From Paenibacillus albidus (GTDB lineage: Bacteria; Bacillota; Bacilli; Paenibacillales; Paenibacillaceae): DNA of 64,000 bases. Position numbers and translations under genes: made by a program. Where the stretch lies: assembly GCF_014644435.1 (NCBI RefSeq), contig NZ_BMKR01000037.1:1-64000 (forward strand). The letters run 5' to 3'. A model generated the notes under the pieces. That model worked only from the letters and a program-made list of their open reading frames with translations. It made no database searches and had not been told where the DNA came from. Every line of letters starts with the position of its first letter. The stretch's first letter is position 1. Shown here piece by piece: positions 16,603 through 25,779 of the stretch.

Positions 16603-18460
16603 ATCTCAGCCCTCCTCTATGCAACCGCATCTGCATCGTTGTTCCGTTCTCACTGCTTGTTATGATCAGTCCAGCCTCTTCTCCATACAGAAGCTTGAGT
16701 CTCGTGTTCAAGTTTTTGAGTCCGATACTCTCCATCCCGCTGCTGTCCCTGCTGTCCATCTCCTGTTGTTCATCCCACTGGATATTTAGTGAATTCCGCA
16801 CATCGGACAGCCGTTCTTTACTAAAACCCGGCCCATTGTCCATGACGGAGATGATTGTATACTCCGTGGTCTGGTGCGCTTCTATTCGTATCGTTATTGT
16901 ACTGGATACCTTCTCCAGCCCATGCTTAATGCAGTTCTCCACCAGGGTCTGGATGGACAGCTTCGGGATTTCCAGCTCCAGCAGACTGTCCTCCCACCGG
17001 CATTCGACCTGCATCCTGCTGCCGAACCGGGCTTTTTGCAGCGCCAGATAACGTTCGATATGCTTCAGCTCTTCCCTGGCCTGCACCACATCCTTGCCGC
17101 TGATGCAGTAACGCAGCGTAAGAGCCAGATTATCCACCATTTCGACAATGTCATCATTGTTGTTCTTGAGTGCCTTGGTCGAAATGGCCTGCAGCGCATT
17201 ATAGAGAAAATGCGGATTGATCTCGGCCTCAAGCGCTTTCAGAACGGCGTTTTTCTCCACAAGCTTCATTTTGTACCGTTCATTGATCAACTCGTTGGTA
17301 TTCTCCACCATTTTATTGAAATGGCGTGACAGATAGGCAATTTCGTCATGGCCCACCACCTGCGCCTCGGCATCAAAGCTGCCGGTACTGAACCGCTTCA
17401 TTTGCAGGGAGAGGTTCTTCAGCGGGTTCGTGATTCTGTTGGACGTATAGCTGACCAGCACAACGGATGCCATCAGGAACAACAGGCCGATCGAGTAGCT
17501 CAGCTTCCTTGTTGTGGTAGCCGCCTCATTAATTTCTTTATAGGGAATCGGCTTGATCAGCTTCCAGCCCTCCCGCTTACTGATGTCATAAATGACCAGA
17601 TACTTCTCTTCCGGATCAGACCAGGTCACACGCCCGCCCGCTGCCGGCGTCAGCTCCGCCAGCAGTCCGGCCTCTTCACTCTGCTTGTAGAACGCCGGAT
17701 CATCCATGTAAAAGGGCTGGTTGTCCGGGCTCACATACATCAGATGTTCCCCTTTGCTGAAAGGGATGTCCTTCATAATCTCGTCTGCCGCCGAGGAGTT
17801 GAAGTACAGTGACAGCACCGCTTGCGGTTCTCTGGAGACAATGGAGCGCAGCAGCCTATGGTAGCCCATGAAGCTTTGCTCACGGCCCACAGGATAGTCA
17901 GACGGCTCCACCCGTACAGATTCCCCCTCTGCAAAAGACTGATAAGAACGGTTAAGGGGACTCGCAAGCGCCCGTTTGTACCAGGACAATTGCTCAATGG
18001 GCGGATGTTCGGCCACCCGGACCGTAATATTGTAGTTCTCCTTGGTCACTAAATAATATTTGTTCTCCTTGATGACATAAAGATAGATTGCTTCGAGATC
18101 TTTGCGGGAGAAATACAGGTTCTTCAGATACTCCTCCACATACATCTTGGAACCGTAATCCTCCGACTCATGCAAAAGGGCATACGTAAACTCATCATAG
18201 GAGATTTGCGGCAGGGACAGCTGCTCAATGCCGCTGAGATAACTCTCCAGATTACGCCCCACCAGCAGCAGATTATTGCTTGTACTGGCGATGCTGTTAT
18301 TCACGGATTCTTTGCGCAGCATCCCGTAGGAGATGAACGTCAGCGAAGTTACAACAAGAATGATTATGATTGTAAACAAAAGAATCAGCTTGTTCACCAG
18401 CCGGCGGGAAACCCGTTCCAGGAGCGGATTCAGCAGCTTGCGGAGCGATTGTATAAACAT
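16580..18460 (-). CDS. Membrane sensor histidine kinase (YesM-like, His_kinase family)
   Basis: A 626-residue membrane sensor. It has helix 1 near residues 25-48, an extracellular Cache-type sensing region of about 250 residues, helix 2 near 300-320, a HAMP domain, then a YesM-type kinase. The phosphorylated His lies in EINPHFLYNAL and the ATP site in NGPGFS and GIGLKN. Such kinases sense sugars directly or through the solute-binding protein. ATG 18460 follows GGAAGGTG; the GTG nine bases upstream overlaps that site. Its 3' end overlaps the response-regulator gene by 23 bases. It is divergent from the permease operon, about 180 bases apart, a layout suited to shared control. Confidence 0.9.
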   Translation of the reverse strand: MFIQSLRKLLNPLLERVSRRLVNKLILLFTIIIILVVTSLTFISYGMLRKESVNNSIASTSNNLLLVGRNLESYLSGIEQLSLPQISYDEFTYALLHESEDYGSKMYVEEYLKNLYFSRKDLEAIYLYVIKENKYYLVTKENYNITVRVAEHPPIEQLSWYKRALASPLNRSYQSFAEGESVRVEPSDYPVGREQSFMGYHRLLRSIVSREPQAVLSLYFNSSAADEIMKDIPFSKGEHLMYVSPDNQPFYMDDPAFYKQSEEAGLLAELTPAAGGRVTWSDPEEKYLVIYDISKREGWKLIKPIPYKEINEAATTTRKLSYSIGLLFLMASVVLVSYTSNRITNPLKNLSLQMKRFSTGSFDAEAQVVGHDEIAYLSRHFNKMVENTNELINERYKMKLVEKNAVLKALEAEINPHFLYNALQAISTKALKNNNDDIVEMVDNLALTLRYCISGKDVVQAREELKHIERYLALQKARFGSRMQVECRWEDSLLELEIPKLSIQTLVENCIKHGLEKVSSTITIRIEAHQTTEYTIISVMDNGPGFSKERLSDVRNSLNIQWDEQQEMDSRDSSGMESIGLKNLNTRLKLLYGEEAGLIITSSENGTTMQMRLHRGGLRYGEGTDY

Positions 18461-18642
18461 GGTTTGCACCTTCCATAACCCGATTATGTTTCAGAAGCAA
18501 AAGTTGACGGGACGGCCTACAGTTCACCTTTTTACCCCTAACTGTACTCTTAAATCCATTTTTGAGTATAGGGGACTACTCTATAATACACAATATAGTC
18601 AAACCGGAAATCCCAATCATTCTATCAAGAAGAGGTGCATCC

Positions 18643-19533
18643 ATGTTAAAAACACTCGGCAAAAGATGGCGCGAGAAAACAGAGTTCGGGTTATTCACTC
18701 TTCCGGTCCTTCTCTGTATTGCGGTTGCGTTCTACATCCCGTTTGCCATGACTATCCGTTATTCGATGACCAAATGGAACGGGATTTCCAAACATCCCAA
18801 ATTTATTGGACTCGATAACTTCAAACAGATTTTCATGGGGGATTCCAATTTCGCCAATTCGGCCTGGTTCACCATCAAGTACGCCATTCTTTACATTGTA
18901 ATCGTCAATGTGCTGGCCATCCTGCTGGCGCTGGTGCTGGATATGAAGCTCAAGACTACACCGTGGCTCCGAGCAGCCTTTTTCATTCCGTATATTCTGA
19001 GTCTGGTTATCGTTGGCTTCATCTGGAAATTCATCTTTATGCAAGGCTTTAACTCTCTTGGAGAAAGTACAGGCTGGTCCGTATTCGCCCTGAGCTGGTT
19101 AGGGACGCCGGGACTTGCTTTTATCTCCATCCTGGCCGTATCGATATGGCAGTCCATCGGGTTCTACCTGGTGATCTACATTGCCGGTCTGCAGTCGGTC
19201 CCCGAGGATCTGAAGGAGGCGGCCACTGTTGACGGAGCCGGGCCTATGCGGAAATTCTTCAGCATTACCCTGCCGCTGCTGGCTCCATCCATCACGATCT
19301 CCGTGTTCATGGCGCTGACCAACTCGATTAAGGTATTCGACGTGATCCTCTCCCTCACAGGCGGCGGTCCCGGCGGAACCACTTATAGTATTGCTTATGA
19401 TATTTACCGGGATACTTTCCAGAACAATCTGTATGGATACGGTACAGCCAAAGCGCTGATTCTGTTCCTTGCGGTACTGGTTGTAACCATTCTTCAACTG
19501 GCGTTCTTTAAACGGAGAGAGGTGGAGGCATAA
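18643..19533 (+). CDS. Sugar ABC transporter permease, MalF-like
   Basis: The first inner-membrane permease of a carbohydrate importer, 296 residues with six helices. The EAA loop that contacts the ATPase is EAATVDGAGPMRKFFSITLPLL (about 190-212), and the C-terminal segment LTGGGPGGTTYS is typical of MalF/UgpA-type permeases. AAGAGGTG precedes ATG 18643. The stop codon overlaps the start of the second permease (TAATG), showing translational coupling. It is divergent from the kinase/regulator genes. Confidence 0.92.
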   Translation: MLKTLGKRWREKTEFGLFTLPVLLCIAVAFYIPFAMTIRYSMTKWNGISKHPKFIGLDNFKQIFMGDSNFANSAWFTIKYAILYIVIVNVLAILLALVLDMKLKTTPWLRAAFFIPYILSLVIVGFIWKFIFMQGFNSLGESTGWSVFALSWLGTPGLAFISILAVSIWQSIGFYLVIYIAGLQSVPEDLKEAATVDGAGPMRKFFSITLPLLAPSITISVFMALTNSIKVFDVILSLTGGGPGGTTYSIAYDIYRDTFQNNLYGYGTAKALILFLAVLVVTILQLAFFKRREVEA

Positions 19534-20369
19534 TGAAATCCAACAATAAAAAAGCAGGACGGATCGTACTTGAAATCGTTATGGTTGTCCTCTCGCTTCT
19601 GTTCCTGTACCCGCTGTTCCTGACCATTATCAACTCGTTAAAAAGCTTCGGCGAGGTCATGACCGATGTCATCGCCCTGCCCAAGCAGCTCGAATTCAGC
19701 AACTATTCCTATGTATGGGAATTCATCAACTACCCGAGGCTTTTCCTGAACAATCTGATTATTACCACCGTCGGCCTGCTGGGCATCGTCTTCGTGTCTT
19801 CGATCGCAGCATACAAGCTGGCGCGGACGAAGTCCAGACTGAGCGGAATCATCTATTTCCTCTGCATCATGCCCATGCTGATTCCGTTCCAGTCGATCAT
19901 GCTGACCGTCCTGCAAATTGCCAAAAGCTTAGGTTTGTCCGAGAGCACCTGGGGACTTGGCCTGCTCTACTGGGGCTTCGGTGCTCCCCTGGCCGTCTTT
20001 ATCTATCACGGCTTCGTCAAAGGCATTCCGGTAGAGATTGATGAAAGCGCCACGATTGATGGAGCATCGGGTTTCCGCCTGTTCTTCAGTGTGATCTTCC
20101 CGCTTCTGAAATCGGTAACGACCACGATTGTCATTATTGATGTCATGTGGATCTGGAATGACTTCCTTCTGCCCCTGCTGATGGTAAACGGTTCACCTGA
20201 CACCAAAACCCTGACGCTTGCCGCTTATACCTTTGTCGGTCAATATACCTCCGATTGGCAATATGCCATGACAGCCATGGTTATGGCCGTACTGCCTTCA
20301 ATCGTTGTATTCATCTTCCTGCAAAAATATATCGTCAAGGGCGTTGTCGCCGGAGCCGTTAAGGGCTGA
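19533..20369 (+). CDS. Sugar ABC transporter permease, MalG-like
   Basis: The second permease of the importer, 278 residues with six helices, pairing with the preceding MalF-like subunit. Its EAA motif is DESATIDGASGFRLFFSVIFPLL (about 170-192), and it ends with the usual FLQKYIVKGVVAGAVKG segment. Start ATG overlaps the previous stop. With the binding protein at 13.5-14.8 kb it makes a complete importer except for the ATPase. Confidence 0.93.
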   Translation: MKSNNKKAGRIVLEIVMVVLSLLFLYPLFLTIINSLKSFGEVMTDVIALPKQLEFSNYSYVWEFINYPRLFLNNLIITTVGLLGIVFVSSIAAYKLARTKSRLSGIIYFLCIMPMLIPFQSIMLTVLQIAKSLGLSESTWGLGLLYWGFGAPLAVFIYHGFVKGIPVEIDESATIDGASGFRLFFSVIFPLLKSVTTTIVIIDVMWIWNDFLLPLLMVNGSPDTKTLTLAAYTFVGQYTSDWQYAMTAMVMAVLPSIVVFIFLQKYIVKGVVAGAVKG

Positions 20370-20431
20370 GTATCGACCACCTGAATGGTTATGGATCAGA
20401 TTGCGGAATCTCTTTTATAGACATCCATAAC

Positions 20432-20488
20432 CCAAAAAGCTGTCTCCCCGGTAGAAAATCCTTACCGCAGGAGACAGCTTTTTTTATA
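20432..20488 (+). terminator. Terminator after the sugar permeases (probably bidirectional)
   Basis: AAAAAGCTGTCTCC pairs with GGAGACAGCTTTTTTT around a partly paired loop. It lies between the permease operon and the convergent capA gene and has A- and T-runs on both sides, so it can serve both. Confidence 0.9.
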
Positions 20489-20505
20489 ATTCTGTATAAG
20501 TGCTT

Positions 20506-21531
20506 TTATTGTTCTTTCACATTCCCCGAAGCATCAATTACTGCGTTATAGGAGAGATTGTTCAAGCGCTGAATGGTTCCTTTATTATAGGCCACATCCA
20601 TGAAACCCGGCTGTCCGCCAATGATTTTGACAGGAGTAACCTTGCTGCTCACCTTGGAATCCCGGATCTCCAGGCTTAACAGCATCGAATGTTGCGTTTT
20701 ATCGCCCCCGCGTGTGGAACGGTTAAAAACAAAGTTGCCCAGTGAATAGTAGATCGGCTTGTGCTTGTAATATTCGATGCCCATCAGGCAATGGCTATGC
20801 GCGCCGACAATCAGGTCTGCTCCGCTGTCAATCATCTGCCTGGCCAGCTTCCGGGCATAGTCCTCAGGGTAATCCTTGAATTCTTCATTCCAGTGGATAT
20901 ACACAATGGTATAATCGTTTACCCCCGCGGATTTACGGATCGCGCTGAGCAGTGGTTCGGGGGTATAGGCCGAGGCCGCACCCGGACTTTTTTTGCCGGC
21001 ATACCAGTCTGAGCTGGATAATACCCGGCTTACCCCGAGAATCGCAATCTTTTGGCCTTGCACGGTCCGGGTGTAGGGCTTAAAGGCCTCTTCCGCATTG
21101 TTCCCGGCACCGGTATGGCCAATCTTGTATTTATCCAGATGAACTAGGGTGTCCAGCATGGCTGTTCTGCCGTAATCCAGGATATGATTGTTGGCAAGGG
21201 TCACCCCGTCAATACCTGCATACACCAGCCCTCCAAGTGCCGCAGGCTTGGATCGAAAGACAAAGCTCTTCTCCGCCGGAGTTCCCCGCACGGATACCGG
21301 GGTTTCCAGATTGGCGAAGGCGATATCCGCCTTTTGAAGAACAGGGGCGACTTTGGCAAAAGGAAAGTTCACCCCGTATTTAGCAATCTGGTCCCCGACA
21401 AAGCCGTCCAGGAGAATGTCTCCGGCAAAGGCCAGTTTGACAGGAGCAGCGGACTTCATCCCTTCGCCGGACGAAATCGAACCGGGAACAAGCAGGAACA
21501 ATATCATAGTAATCAGTGTAAGTCTGCGCAA
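20506..21531 (-). CDS. CapA-family metallophosphatase-like protein (poly-gamma-glutamate capsule synthesis family)
   Basis: An exported or membrane-anchored protein of about 341 residues of the CapA/PgsA family, whose members take part in poly-gamma-glutamate synthesis or related envelope functions. Visible motifs are LAFAGDILLDG (first metal Asp), FANLETPVS, LANNHILDYG, YIHWNEEF and VGAHSHCLMG, followed by PIYYSLGNFVF. The N-terminus is one hydrophobic helix. TTG at 21531 is chosen because AAAGGGGT lies eight bases upstream; an in-frame extension to 21732 has no membrane segment and overlaps the next gene. No capB/capC neighbours are present, so a role in polymer synthesis is uncertain. Confidence 0.85.
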   Translation of the reverse strand: MRRLTLITMILFLLVPGSISSGEGMKSAAPVKLAFAGDILLDGFVGDQIAKYGVNFPFAKVAPVLQKADIAFANLETPVSVRGTPAEKSFVFRSKPAALGGLVYAGIDGVTLANNHILDYGRTAMLDTLVHLDKYKIGHTGAGNNAEEAFKPYTRTVQGQKIAILGVSRVLSSSDWYAGKKSPGAASAYTPEPLLSAIRKSAGVNDYTIVYIHWNEEFKDYPEDYARKLARQMIDSGADLIVGAHSHCLMGIEYYKHKPIYYSLGNFVFNRSTRGGDKTQHSMLLSLEIRDSKVSSKVTPVKIIGGQPGFMDVAYNKGTIQRLNNLSYNAVIDASGNVKEQ

Positions 21532-21577
21532 TCTGGTTGACCCCTTTATATCTGTAGTTAGGCGCTCTGAGACTGAA

Positions 21578-22039
21578 CTATGAAACGTAGAACAGAACGG
21601 TCTGCTCTTTTGCAGCCGCCTGGGCATAGAACTCGCGGATTGCCGCAAAGTTGCTGAAGATATAGTCGAACAATTCCTCAGGGTCCTCATCTGGCATAAC
21701 CGGATAAACCTCTTCCTCGAGCAGTTCTGCATAATTGTATTGTCTCTTCAAATCATCTGCCGTCAGGGGCTCTATGGCTGCCACCGCTTCACGTAACTGG
21801 TCTGGACTGACCGCAAACAACGGCATATCGGAGAATTCCCCAATATAACAGCCCATCGGGACGATATATCCCAGAGGAGGTTCTCCCCCCACTATATCTC
21901 CGCACAATACATAATGCAGGACCTGCCACGCTTTGTCGATATCCAGGCCCACCTCAATATCATGAATCTCTGTCTTGCCTTCTGTAATGTCCTGCAGGGT
22001 TTGCGGGCTAACCGCGATATACTGCCCAATCATTCCCAT
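21578..22039 (-). CDS. DUF1877 family protein (YfbM-like)
   Basis: A soluble protein of 153 residues matching the DUF1877/YfbM family: MGMIGQYIAVSPQTLQDI at the start, the DIDKAWQVLHYVLCG motif near residue 33, and the tail in which a Tyr/Phe-rich helix ends the protein. Function is unknown. The start is preceded by GAGGAGG at good spacing. It stands as a single gene before capA. Confidence 0.85.
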   Translation of the reverse strand: MGMIGQYIAVSPQTLQDITEGKTEIHDIEVGLDIDKAWQVLHYVLCGDIVGGEPPLGYIVPMGCYIGEFSDMPLFAVSPDQLREAVAAIEPLTADDLKRQYNYAELLEEEVYPVMPDEDPEELFDYIFSNFAAIREFYAQAAAKEQTVLFYVS

Positions 22040-22123
22040 TTAAGAACCCTCCTCACCTGAATATTATTCTACTATCCTGAACTATTCTACTATATTGAGA
22101 GAAAGGTTCCAAATGGAGGAAGA

Positions 22124-22783
22124 TCAGCCGCCGGTTTTTTTAAGCACAGCCCTGAAGCAATGTAGTCCTCCCCACCCCTCGGTACGCACGGCATCCGCCG
22201 GAAGTGTAAAGTCTGTTTCGCCCCAGTACACAAATCCAGCCTCCAGTAAAAGCTCATTCATGCGTTTCAGATTAACTGTCGGATAATCGAAGGTCAGCAC
22301 AAGAAGTCCCTCACCGTTCAGCGTACGATAGAATTCGCGCAAGGCCAGAACCGTATCTTCCGGCGATAAATGCTCCAGTACGGAGATACAAAATATCGTA
22401 TCAAAGCACTCATCGTCATAGGGAAGTGCGGTCAGATTGGCCCTGGCGAGATGGAGTGCAGTCAGACGTCTGGCCTGAACCTGCCGGACCGCACTTTCCC
22501 CGATATCGGAAGCTATCTCCTGCAGCAGCGCATCACGGGACAGAATTCTGTCATCCATATCACAGGCATAAACTTCTGCGCATACTCCCGCCAAATAGAA
22601 TTTCAGCGGATGGGAAATGCCGCACGCCGCATCGAGCACCACATCATGGGGCGAGATAAAATTTGTACACCACTCATATTCAAAAGGGCGGCTCCACCAG
22701 GACTCCGGCAAATCATAAATCAGCTTTTCACGGCGGGCATCGGAATTCACAAAGAAACGCGAGACATAAGGATGTGTAGGCAT
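22124..22783 (-). CDS. Class I SAM-dependent methyltransferase
   Basis: A soluble methyltransferase of 219 residues. Motif I is VVLDAACGISHPLKFYLAG (about 48-66), motif II the acidic DMDD, and the DTIFCISVLEHL segment is motif IV/post-motif. The N-terminal ~40 residues form a substrate-binding lid. The substrate (small molecule rather than nucleic acid, judging by size) is not identifiable. AAAGGAG precedes ATG 22783. A single-gene unit, with an NAD-epimerase gene upstream. Confidence 0.85.
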   Translation of the reverse strand: MPTHPYVSRFFVNSDARREKLIYDLPESWWSRPFEYEWCTNFISPHDVVLDAACGISHPLKFYLAGVCAEVYACDMDDRILSRDALLQEIASDIGESAVRQVQARRLTALHLARANLTALPYDDECFDTIFCISVLEHLSPEDTVLALREFYRTLNGEGLLVLTFDYPTVNLKRMNELLLEAGFVYWGETDFTLPADAVRTEGWGGLHCFRAVLKKTGG

Positions 22784-22909
22784 GGCCAGGACTCCTTTAA
22801 CGGGGATTTCGGTAGTGAGAGTATATTCACGTTTCCCCGATTCATACCTAAACCGCTTAGGGTTCAGGCTATTCCGCCCGCAAGCAACCTGTTATTCCTT
22901 GTACACAAA

Positions 22910-22968
22910 AACGCCCTTCCACAGCAGCAGGCCGGGTGGCCCGCTGCCGCAGAAGGAGCGGCTTTTAG
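22910..22968 (-). terminator. Terminator after the NAD-epimerase gene
   Basis: On the minus strand a long GC-rich stem (CTCCTTCTGCGGCAGCGGGCC against GGCCTGCTGCTGTGGAAGGG) is followed by a TTTTTG tail. The 5' arm overlaps the last codons of the epimerase gene. Confidence 0.82.
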
Positions 22969-23987
22969 TTATAGAAAGAGAGCAGCTTGGCATCTGTCCC
23001 ATGTTTTTGAATCAAGGTATTCATAAGGGCTGACCATTCCGGGTCTACCGTACATCGCTCCTTGTGCGCTTCAAACCAGGCCACCGATGCTCTGACCCCT
23101 TCCGCAAAAGGTACGCCTGCTTCAAATTCCGGCACCAGACGTTTGAGTTTGGCATTATCGAACACGCTGCTTACGGCTTGATCGCCAATCAATCCATCCG
23201 CTGTCCCCTGCGGGGTATGGGCTGTAATAAAATCTGTGGAAATATGCACGACCTTAGGTTCCGCCCCGGCGGCTTGCCCGATCGCGGCATAGATCTGATT
23301 CCAGTTCAGCACTTCATCAGAGGTGATATGAATGGCTTCACCTATCGCGTCAGGATGTCCGAGCAGCCCTACGAACCCTTTGGCAAAATCGGAATTATGG
23401 GTCAGGGTCCAAAGCGAGGTCCCATCTCCATGTATAACGATGGGCTGACCTTTGCGCATGCGGTCGATCAGGGACCAGGGATGCGCCCAGCTGGTCAAGG
23501 CCGCCGGGATAGCCGTGTCACCGTAGGTGTGGGACGGGCGGACAATCGTAACCGGGAACCCGTTGTCCCGGTAAGCTTCCATAAGCAGCTGTTCACAGGC
23601 AATTTTGTCCCGGGAATACTGCCAGTATGGATTGGCCAGCGGAGTCTCTTCGGTAATCCGATAATGCCGCTGCGGCTTCTGATAGGCGGAAGCCGAGCTG
23701 ATGAAGATGAACTGCTTCGTTAGGCCGGTGAACAACTCAATGTCCGCCTGGACATGTGCCGGTGTAAAAGCAATCCAGTCCACCACCACATCAAATTCAT
23801 GGCCCTGAAGAGCTTGCCGGGCTTCTTCCGGATTACGGATATCCCCGCGGATCACCTCTGCTCCTTCCGGCACGAACTCATCCCGCTGACCTCTGTTGAA
23901 CAGATACAATTCTATCCCGCGCTGCACCGCAAGCCGGGATACGGCCTGGCTGATCAGCCCTGTGCCGCCGATAAATAACACCTTCAT
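22965..23987 (-). CDS. NAD-dependent epimerase/dehydratase (extended SDR)
   Basis: A 340-residue extended short-chain dehydrogenase. The Rossmann glycine motif is FIGGTGLISQAV (6-17), the catalytic Tyr-Lys pair appears as YWQYSRDKIACE (about 141-152), with Ser in FISSASAY. NAD(P) binding is expected. The product may act on a nucleotide sugar or a small aldehyde; sequence does not decide. ATG 23987 follows AAGGAG. It is upstream of, and on the same strand as, the methyltransferase, but a strong terminator separates them. Confidence 0.86.
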   Translation of the reverse strand: MKVLFIGGTGLISQAVSRLAVQRGIELYLFNRGQRDEFVPEGAEVIRGDIRNPEEARQALQGHEFDVVVDWIAFTPAHVQADIELFTGLTKQFIFISSASAYQKPQRHYRITEETPLANPYWQYSRDKIACEQLLMEAYRDNGFPVTIVRPSHTYGDTAIPAALTSWAHPWSLIDRMRKGQPIVIHGDGTSLWTLTHNSDFAKGFVGLLGHPDAIGEAIHITSDEVLNWNQIYAAIGQAAGAEPKVVHISTDFITAHTPQGTADGLIGDQAVSSVFDNAKLKRLVPEFEAGVPFAEGVRASVAWFEAHKERCTVDPEWSALMNTLIQKHGTDAKLLSFYN

Positions 23988-24015
23988 CCTTCACCGCTCC
24001 TTACCCTGAGTTGAT

Positions 24016-24954
24016 TTACGCTATAATATCTTCAATCCGCTGCACCATTTCTGCGGATAATTCAATTCCAGATGCCTTGACGTTCTCTTCCACCTGCTCA
24101 GGCGTGCTGGCCCCCACAAGCGCACTCGCTACACTCGGCTGGCGCAGTACCCAGGCCAACGCCAGATTGCCTACGGAGATGTCCAGCTCTGCAGCGATCC
24201 TGCCGAGTTCCCGAACTTTGGTTATCTTCTCCTCCGTGATCCCTTTGCGCAGTCCTTCACGTTTCGCAGCACGGCTGTCTTCAGGAATATCCGTAACGGA
24301 GGTATACTTCCCGGTAAGCAGTCCTTGAGCCAGCGGGGAGAATACCACTTGACCGATCCCCCGGCGTTCACCAAGTGGAATAATTTCCTGTTCGATATAC
24401 CGGTTGAACATATTATAGACGGGTTGATTGACGACGATAGGGTCCAGCAGATAACGGTCTGCCACGGATAAGGCGTCTGTCATTTGGGCAGCAGTCCATT
24501 CACTGACCCCGATATAGAACACCTTGCCTTGACGAACCAGATCATCCAAGGCACGCAGCGTCTCGTCCAGCGGCGTATTCGGATCATAACGGTGGCAATA
24601 CATAATATCCACATATTCCACACCCAGCCGTTTCAGGCTGGCATGACATTGCTCGGTAATATGCTTGCGGGAAAGCCCGCGGTCGTTCGGGCCCTCCCCC
24701 ATTTCACCGAAGACTTTGGTAGCCAGTACATAGGACTCGCGCGGATAACCGCGCAAGGTCTCGCCGAGCACCTTCTCGGCTGCCCCTCTTTCATAGACGT
24801 TGGCTGTATCAAAGAAATTGACGCCCAATCCGTAAGCGGTTTCAATCGCTTTCACCGCATTGGTCTTCTCTACATATCCACCATAGGTCAGCCAGCTGCC
24901 CAAGCTGATCTCACTCACCTTAAGCCCGCTTCCGCCCAATCTGCGATATTTCAT
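24016..24954 (-). CDS. Aldo/keto reductase (Kv-beta/YajO-like)
   Basis: A soluble NADPH-dependent reductase of 312 residues with an (alpha/beta)8 barrel. The catalytic tetrad is present: Asp49 and Tyr54 (FDTANVYERG), Lys80 (LATKVF) and His of MYCHRYD. The cofactor segment PLAQGLLTGKYT and the C-terminal ALVGASTPEQVEEN are typical of the family resembling potassium-channel beta subunits. ATG 24954 has GAGAGGAG eight bases upstream; in-frame codons farther upstream to 25062 are unlike the family. It probably detoxifies carbonyls. Confidence 0.9.
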   Translation of the reverse strand: MKYRRLGGSGLKVSEISLGSWLTYGGYVEKTNAVKAIETAYGLGVNFFDTANVYERGAAEKVLGETLRGYPRESYVLATKVFGEMGEGPNDRGLSRKHITEQCHASLKRLGVEYVDIMYCHRYDPNTPLDETLRALDDLVRQGKVFYIGVSEWTAAQMTDALSVADRYLLDPIVVNQPVYNMFNRYIEQEIIPLGERRGIGQVVFSPLAQGLLTGKYTSVTDIPEDSRAAKREGLRKGITEEKITKVRELGRIAAELDISVGNLALAWVLRQPSVASALVGASTPEQVEENVKASGIELSAEMVQRIEDIIA

Positions 24955-25102
24955 GCCTCTTGCTCCTCTCCAGATCCACAAATTTAGAAATAGCCAAGGG
25001 TCATTCCGCTTGCCGGGGCCGCTTGAATCGGCCCCCTTTAATACTAACCAGTCCACGCCCAAAGATAAAGTGTAATTTGGAAAAAAATGACTTATGAACT
25101 AA

Positions 25103-25738
25103 TCAGTATAACCTTTTGGAATACCCTTCGGCCAATGAAGCGGCAATAACCTCAGCCGTCACTCCGTCCTGCTGTACGTGTGCAGAGAGAATTCTCGCCG
25201 CAGAGGGCCGCTCGCCTGACTCCAGCCAGGTCTCCGGTTTCCAGGCTCCAGAGCGCAGGAACGCTTTGGCACAGTGCAGATAACATTCTTCGACAGCTAC
25301 CACAATTCCGGCCAAAGGCGGTATACCGCTGACGGCCATCGTTTGCAGAAGCCCGCTGTCTTTCGTGATATAAGCGCGACCGTTCACCCGGAGCGTCTCG
25401 CCGAGGCCCGGGATCAGGAACACGAGTCCAATCTCCGGATTAGAGAGGATATTGCGCAGCGAATCCAGCCGTTTGTTCCCGCGGCGCTCGGGAATAATCA
25501 GATGGCTGTCACCTTCCAGCCTGACGAACCCGGCAGCGTCGCCTCTTGGCGAAACATCGCATTTCCCGCTCTCATCGGAGGTTGAGATGAACATAAGCGG
25601 GGATTTGGCGATGAATTCCCGGCAATTCTCGTCAAGATGTGAGATGACCTTCTTCTTAACCAGCTCGCTGGGATAACCCACAAGCTCCCGCAGCTCCGCC
25701 TCAGAGGTGATAAACTGCTTCTCGTCAATCCATGTCAA
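25103..25738 (-). CDS. Pyridoxamine 5'-phosphate oxidase-like FMN protein (MSMEG_1061 type)
   Basis: A 211-residue flavin-binding split-barrel protein. PLMFISTSDESGKCDVSPRGDAAGFV (about 44-69) is the flavin-binding hairpin, and IPERRGNKRLDSLRNILSNPEIGLVFLIPG the second conserved block, as in PPOX-class proteins of unknown substrate. TTG at 25738 follows GGAGGG with six-base spacing and gives the family N-terminus (MTWIDEKQFI); the TTG at 25765 lacks a site. It stands alone. Confidence 0.84.
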   Translation of the reverse strand: MTWIDEKQFITSEAELRELVGYPSELVKKKVISHLDENCREFIAKSPLMFISTSDESGKCDVSPRGDAAGFVRLEGDSHLIIPERRGNKRLDSLRNILSNPEIGLVFLIPGLGETLRVNGRAYITKDSGLLQTMAVSGIPPLAGIVVAVEECYLHCAKAFLRSGAWKPETWLESGERPSAARILSAHVQQDGVTAEVIAASLAEGYSKRLY

Positions 25739-25779
25739 TGTTAGCCCTCCCATGAACCCACTCAATTCTTATTGATTAT

